A DNA stretch of 64,000 nt, from NCBI RefSeq assembly GCF_036227265.1, contig NZ_CP109446.1:7147001-7211000 (forward strand), given 5' to 3'. The notes below the pieces were generated by a model. The model did not search any database, was not told where the DNA came from, and saw only the letters and a list, made by a program, of their open reading frames with translations. The position numbers were made by a program, and so were the translations under genes. Source of the stretch: Streptomyces sp. NBC_01476 (GTDB taxonomy: Bacteria; Actinomycetota; Actinomycetes; Streptomycetales; Streptomycetaceae). The first letter of the stretch is position 1; every line of letters starts with the position of its first letter. Below, piece by piece: positions 61,798-64,000 of this stretch.

Positions 61798-62547
61798 ATG
61801 GGGCGAGTGGACAAGAAGACAGCGGTGGTCACCGGCGGTGCGATGGGCATGGGGGCTGCCACGGTCCGGCGGCTCGCCGCCGAGGGCGCCGACGTGGTCA
61901 TCGCGGACGTGAACGTCGAGGCGGCGCGGTCCCTCGCCACCGCACTCGGGGAGAAAGCGGCCGTCGAACGGCTCGACGTACGGTCGCCGCAGGAGTGGGC
62001 GGACGTCGTCCGGCGCACCGAAGAACGCTTCGGCTCCGTGGACATCCTGGTCAACAACGCGGGCATCGCGGATCCGGCTCCCCTGGAGCAGTGGGATCTC
62101 GCACGGCTGCAACGCACCCTGGACGTGAATCTGATCGGTGTCTTCAACGGCATACAGGCCGTCGTCCCGGCGATGAAGCGGGCCGGCGGCGGCTCCATCG
62201 TCAACATCGGCTCCGTCGGTGCGCTCCAAGGAGTGCCGAGGATGTCCGGGTACGTGGTCTCCAAGTGGGCGGTTCGCGGGTTGACCAAGACCGCCGCCCT
62301 GGAGCTGGGCGCGTACGGGATCCGCGTGAACGCGGTGCACCCGGGCCAGATCAACACCCCGATGACCAACGGTGTCACCTTTGAAACCGGCAACATCGCC
62401 CTGGGACGTGTCGGCGAACCGGACGACATCGCCGCCATCGTGCTCTTCTTCGCGGGCGACGACTCCCGCTTCGTCACCGGCAGTGAAGTGGCAGGCGACG
62501 GCGGACAGATCGCCGGCCCGGCGGATTACCGGGGCCTCCCGCAGTAG
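61798..62547 (+). CDS. SDR family oxidoreductase
   Basis: A 249-residue classical SDR. TGGAMGMG at residues 12-19 binds the cofactor, NNAG is at about 86-89, serine lies in VNIGSVGAL, and Tyr152/Lys156 are in YVVSKWAV. The C-terminal region (VNAVHPGQINTPMTN) is typical of 3-alpha/20-beta-hydroxysteroid-type enzymes. Controlled by the divergent MarR gene, judging from the repeats. Substrate unknown. Confidence 0.92.
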   Translation: MGRVDKKTAVVTGGAMGMGAATVRRLAAEGADVVIADVNVEAARSLATALGEKAAVERLDVRSPQEWADVVRRTEERFGSVDILVNNAGIADPAPLEQWDLARLQRTLDVNLIGVFNGIQAVVPAMKRAGGGSIVNIGSVGALQGVPRMSGYVVSKWAVRGLTKTAALELGAYGIRVNAVHPGQINTPMTNGVTFETGNIALGRVGEPDDIAAIVLFFAGDDSRFVTGSEVAGDGGQIAGPADYRGLPQ

Positions 62548-62556
62548 GCGTCAGAC

Positions 62557-62853
62557 TCACCCCGGACCCCTCAAGTCCTGGGCGCGGTCCCCGACTTCCG
62601 GGGGTCCCTTGACTTCTCGGGGCCCCTTCGGCAGCCGTCCGCGCCGAGAACCTGCGCGAGCGCGTCGAGAGTGCGCCGACGACCGCGCGCAGTTGCTCCC
62701 TCCGAGATCGGCGTCGACGTCGTAGCCGACCGCCTCGGCCGGCTCCTTCTCCTCGCGCTGGCGCACGGCGCGGTCGTGCAGTTCGCCGACCCGCTCGACG
62801 ACGTCCTGTACATGTCCGTGGTGTCGGCTGCCGGTGTGCTCCGCATCGCTCAT
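62557..62853 (-). CDS. Small hydrophilic hypothetical protein (98 aa)
   Basis: ATG at 62853 with GGAGGA at 8 bases. The N-terminal 50 residues (MSDAEHTGSRHHGHVQDVVE, RVGELHDRAVRQREEKEPAE) are strongly helical and charged, resembling small Streptomyces proteins of unknown function; the C-terminal part is basic and low-complexity, and codon usage weakens there, so the 3' part may be degraded. No function assigned. Confidence 0.45.
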   Translation of the reverse strand: MSDAEHTGSRHHGHVQDVVERVGELHDRAVRQREEKEPAEAVGYDVDADLGGSNCARSSAHSRRARAGSRRGRLPKGPREVKGPPEVGDRAQDLRGPG

Positions 62854-62941
62854 GACGACGATCCTCCGCACACACCCCCGGGGACGGCAACCGCGCCGGG
62901 GGGAGCAGTTGGTGACATGGGCGGTGTGGCGGCGGAGACGG

Positions 62942-63676
62942 TCAGTCGAGGCCCTTCTTGCCCGGGGTCCAGAAGGGTTTGGTGCGGACGCTGCGCCGCG
63001 GCCAGTGGCGGTCCTCGACGAGGTGGCGGCGGACGAGCTGGATCGTTCTGGCCTCGCCGGCCAGATAGGCGATGCCGGGATCGGCGGGCAGGTCGAGGGC
63101 GCGGACGGCGTCGACGAGGGTCAGCGCGGAGTCGGCCGGCCGGCCCCGGCGGTAGCTCCAGGCCAGGTCCCAGTCCTGGTTCCGGTCCTGGCCGAGGTCG
63201 AGGCGTTCGTCGGGGCTGTCGACCTCCAGGCGGCCGAAGACCCGGGCGCCGGCGGGCAGCGCCCGCAGCATGGCGCCGTACGCGACCTGGGCGGTTTCCT
63301 CGCCGGCGAACAGGTGGTAATCGGCAGGGGCGGTGGTGAAGTCGCCCTCGGGCTTGAGCAGCCGCAGCTCGTCGCCGCTCCGGGCGGTGCGGGCCCACTC
63401 GGCTCCCGGTCCGCTGCTGTCGCCGTGGTCGTACACGATCAGCTCAAGGTTCTCACCGTCGTAGTCCCACACGCTGTAGGTGCGCAGCGTGCCGATCAGC
63501 CAGTCGACGGCTCCGGGTGCCGCACTGACCTGGAGGCGTACGTGCTGGCCGGGCTGCCAGGCGAGCCCGGCCAGCGCCGGCCCGGTCAGGGTGATGTGAC
63601 GCAGCCGCGGCGCCCGCTGCTCGACGGTGTGGACGCGGGCAGGCAGCAGCAGACGGTCCAGCAAGCGGCGTTTCAC
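62942..63676 (-). CDS. Siderophore-interacting protein (FAD reductase), copy 2
   Basis: A 244-residue SIP protein: GQHVRLQVSAAPGAVDWLIG, TLRTYSVWDYDGEN (flavin motif), YHLFAGEETAQVAYGAMLRA, AGEARTIQLVRRHLVEDRHW and KPFWTPGKKGLD. GTG at 63676 follows GAGGAG at 7 bases; an in-frame ATG at 63691 lacks a ribosome site. It lies 43 bases after the ABC-2 permease gene on the same strand, suggesting an operon with siderophore or drug export. Paralogous to the SIP at 13814. Confidence 0.92.
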   Translation of the reverse strand: MKRRLLDRLLLPARVHTVEQRAPRLRHITLTGPALAGLAWQPGQHVRLQVSAAPGAVDWLIGTLRTYSVWDYDGENLELIVYDHGDSSGPGAEWARTARSGDELRLLKPEGDFTTAPADYHLFAGEETAQVAYGAMLRALPAGARVFGRLEVDSPDERLDLGQDRNQDWDLAWSYRRGRPADSALTLVDAVRALDLPADPGIAYLAGEARTIQLVRRHLVEDRHWPRRSVRTKPFWTPGKKGLD

Positions 63677-63719
63677 GAGTCGTCTCCTCATCGGGTGGTT
63701 CGGCAGGGGGTGTTCGGGG

Positions 63720-64000
63720 TCAGTCCGCGGCGCGGCGCCGGTAGAGGACGGTGGCCGTGGGGACGAAGACGAGCAGGAGCCCGATGGACCAGAACAGCGT
63801 GGCGTGGATGGGGTGTTGCATGGGCCAGGAGTGGATCGAGGCCGAGGGGTTCGGGTTGCCGAGCAGTTCGCGGGCGGCCGCGGTGACCGCGCTGACCGGA
63901 TTCCAGGTGGTGACGTCGCGCAGCCAGGGCGTCATGCGCTGGGTGGGCACCAGGGCGTTGGACATGAACAGGACGGGGAACAGGACCAGCAGGCCGAGTG
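63720..64000 (-). CDS. ABC-2 type permease (DrrB-like), 5' end beyond window
   Basis: The minus strand is open from the window edge to a stop at 63720. The visible C-terminal 93 residues include the membrane segment LGLLVLFPVLFMSNALVPTQ, the DrrB-like loop RMTPWLRDVTTWNPVSAVTA, LGNPNPSASIHSWPMQHPIH and a last span FWSIGLLLVFVPTATVLYRR. This matches ABC-2 permeases that export drugs or lipids with an ATPase, which would be outside the window. Confidence 0.85.
   Translation of the reverse strand, partial: LGLLVLFPVLFMSNALVPTQRMTPWLRDVTTWNPVSAVTAAARELLGNPNPSASIHSWPMQHPIHATLFWSIGLLLVFVPTATVLYRRRAAD

Noticed and set aside
1..64000. CRISPR arrays, rRNA or tRNA genes
   Set aside because: No regularly spaced repeats, no rRNA motifs and no complete cloverleaf found by reading; a dedicated scan would be needed to exclude a tRNA fully.

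Overview
This 64 kb window is high-GC actinobacterial DNA, almost certainly from a Streptomyces chromosome. The evidence is the strong GC bias at third codon positions, frequent GTG and TTG starts, probable leaderless transcripts, an LAETG wall-anchored protein, an Lsr2 homologue, an Asp23/AmaP alkaline-shock cluster and a pSAM2/SLP1-type integrative element. Gene content is accessory rather than core: many one-component regulators (LysR, TetR, MarR, GntR, ArsR, XRE) sit beside single oxidoreductases, efflux pumps or hydrolases, and there are many pseudogenes. This looks like a chromosome arm or a variable region.

Layout. 0.0-10.5 kb: an SRPBCC-like fragment at the edge, a LysR regulator, a MIP channel, a DUF4331 protein, a stand-alone SecY, a sortase substrate, a DoxX-like protein, a hydrolase-TetR pair and a luciferase-like monooxygenase. 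10.6-21.4 kb: small regulator/enzyme modules (TetR versus epimerase-MFS-siderophore-interacting protein; MarR-MFS; MarR versus SDR; RidA; NmrA-like). 22.1-24.6 kb: a five-gene alkaline-shock operon (Asp23, small membrane protein, Asp23, DUF6286, AmaP). 25.5-30.6 kb: an aldo/keto reductase, then a decayed zone with an alcohol dehydrogenase relic, a SUKH-type immunity gene cut by an IS3 fragment, a broken IS630 transposase, the C-terminal module of a polymorphic toxin broken by an 11-bp duplication, and an intact toxin-antitoxin-antitoxin operon. 31.4-36.9 kb: an AICE relic (GntR, SCO3933-like, FtsK/Tra, RepSA, Xis, truncated integrase) ended by a truncated IS4-type transposase.

37-38.5 kb: a divergent TetR/quinone-oxidoreductase pair with a long perfect inverted repeat. 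38.9-47.8 kb: a secreted lamin-tail/phytase-like esterase and a 2333-residue secreted enzyme that joins a GH92 alpha-mannosidase module to a class A acid phosphatase module through FIVAR, CBM-like and FN3 domains. In the GH92 module the usual general-acid glutamate appears to be glutamine, as I recall for the family member that cleaves mannose-1-phospho-6-mannose. The two catalytic modules could therefore work in sequence, uncapping and then dephosphorylating phosphomannan. A LacI-type palindrome lies upstream. This is the strongest candidate for an undescribed system in the window.

48-64 kb: an AAA/TPR protein with a hydrolase, a probably leaderless Lsr2, a divergent TetR/alcohol dehydrogenase pair, a second DUF4331 protein, an N-terminally truncated RHS toxin with a candidate immunity gene, an XRE/aldo-keto reductase pair, a divergent MarR/SDR pair with matching palindromes, a second siderophore-interacting protein and an ABC-2 permease running off the end.
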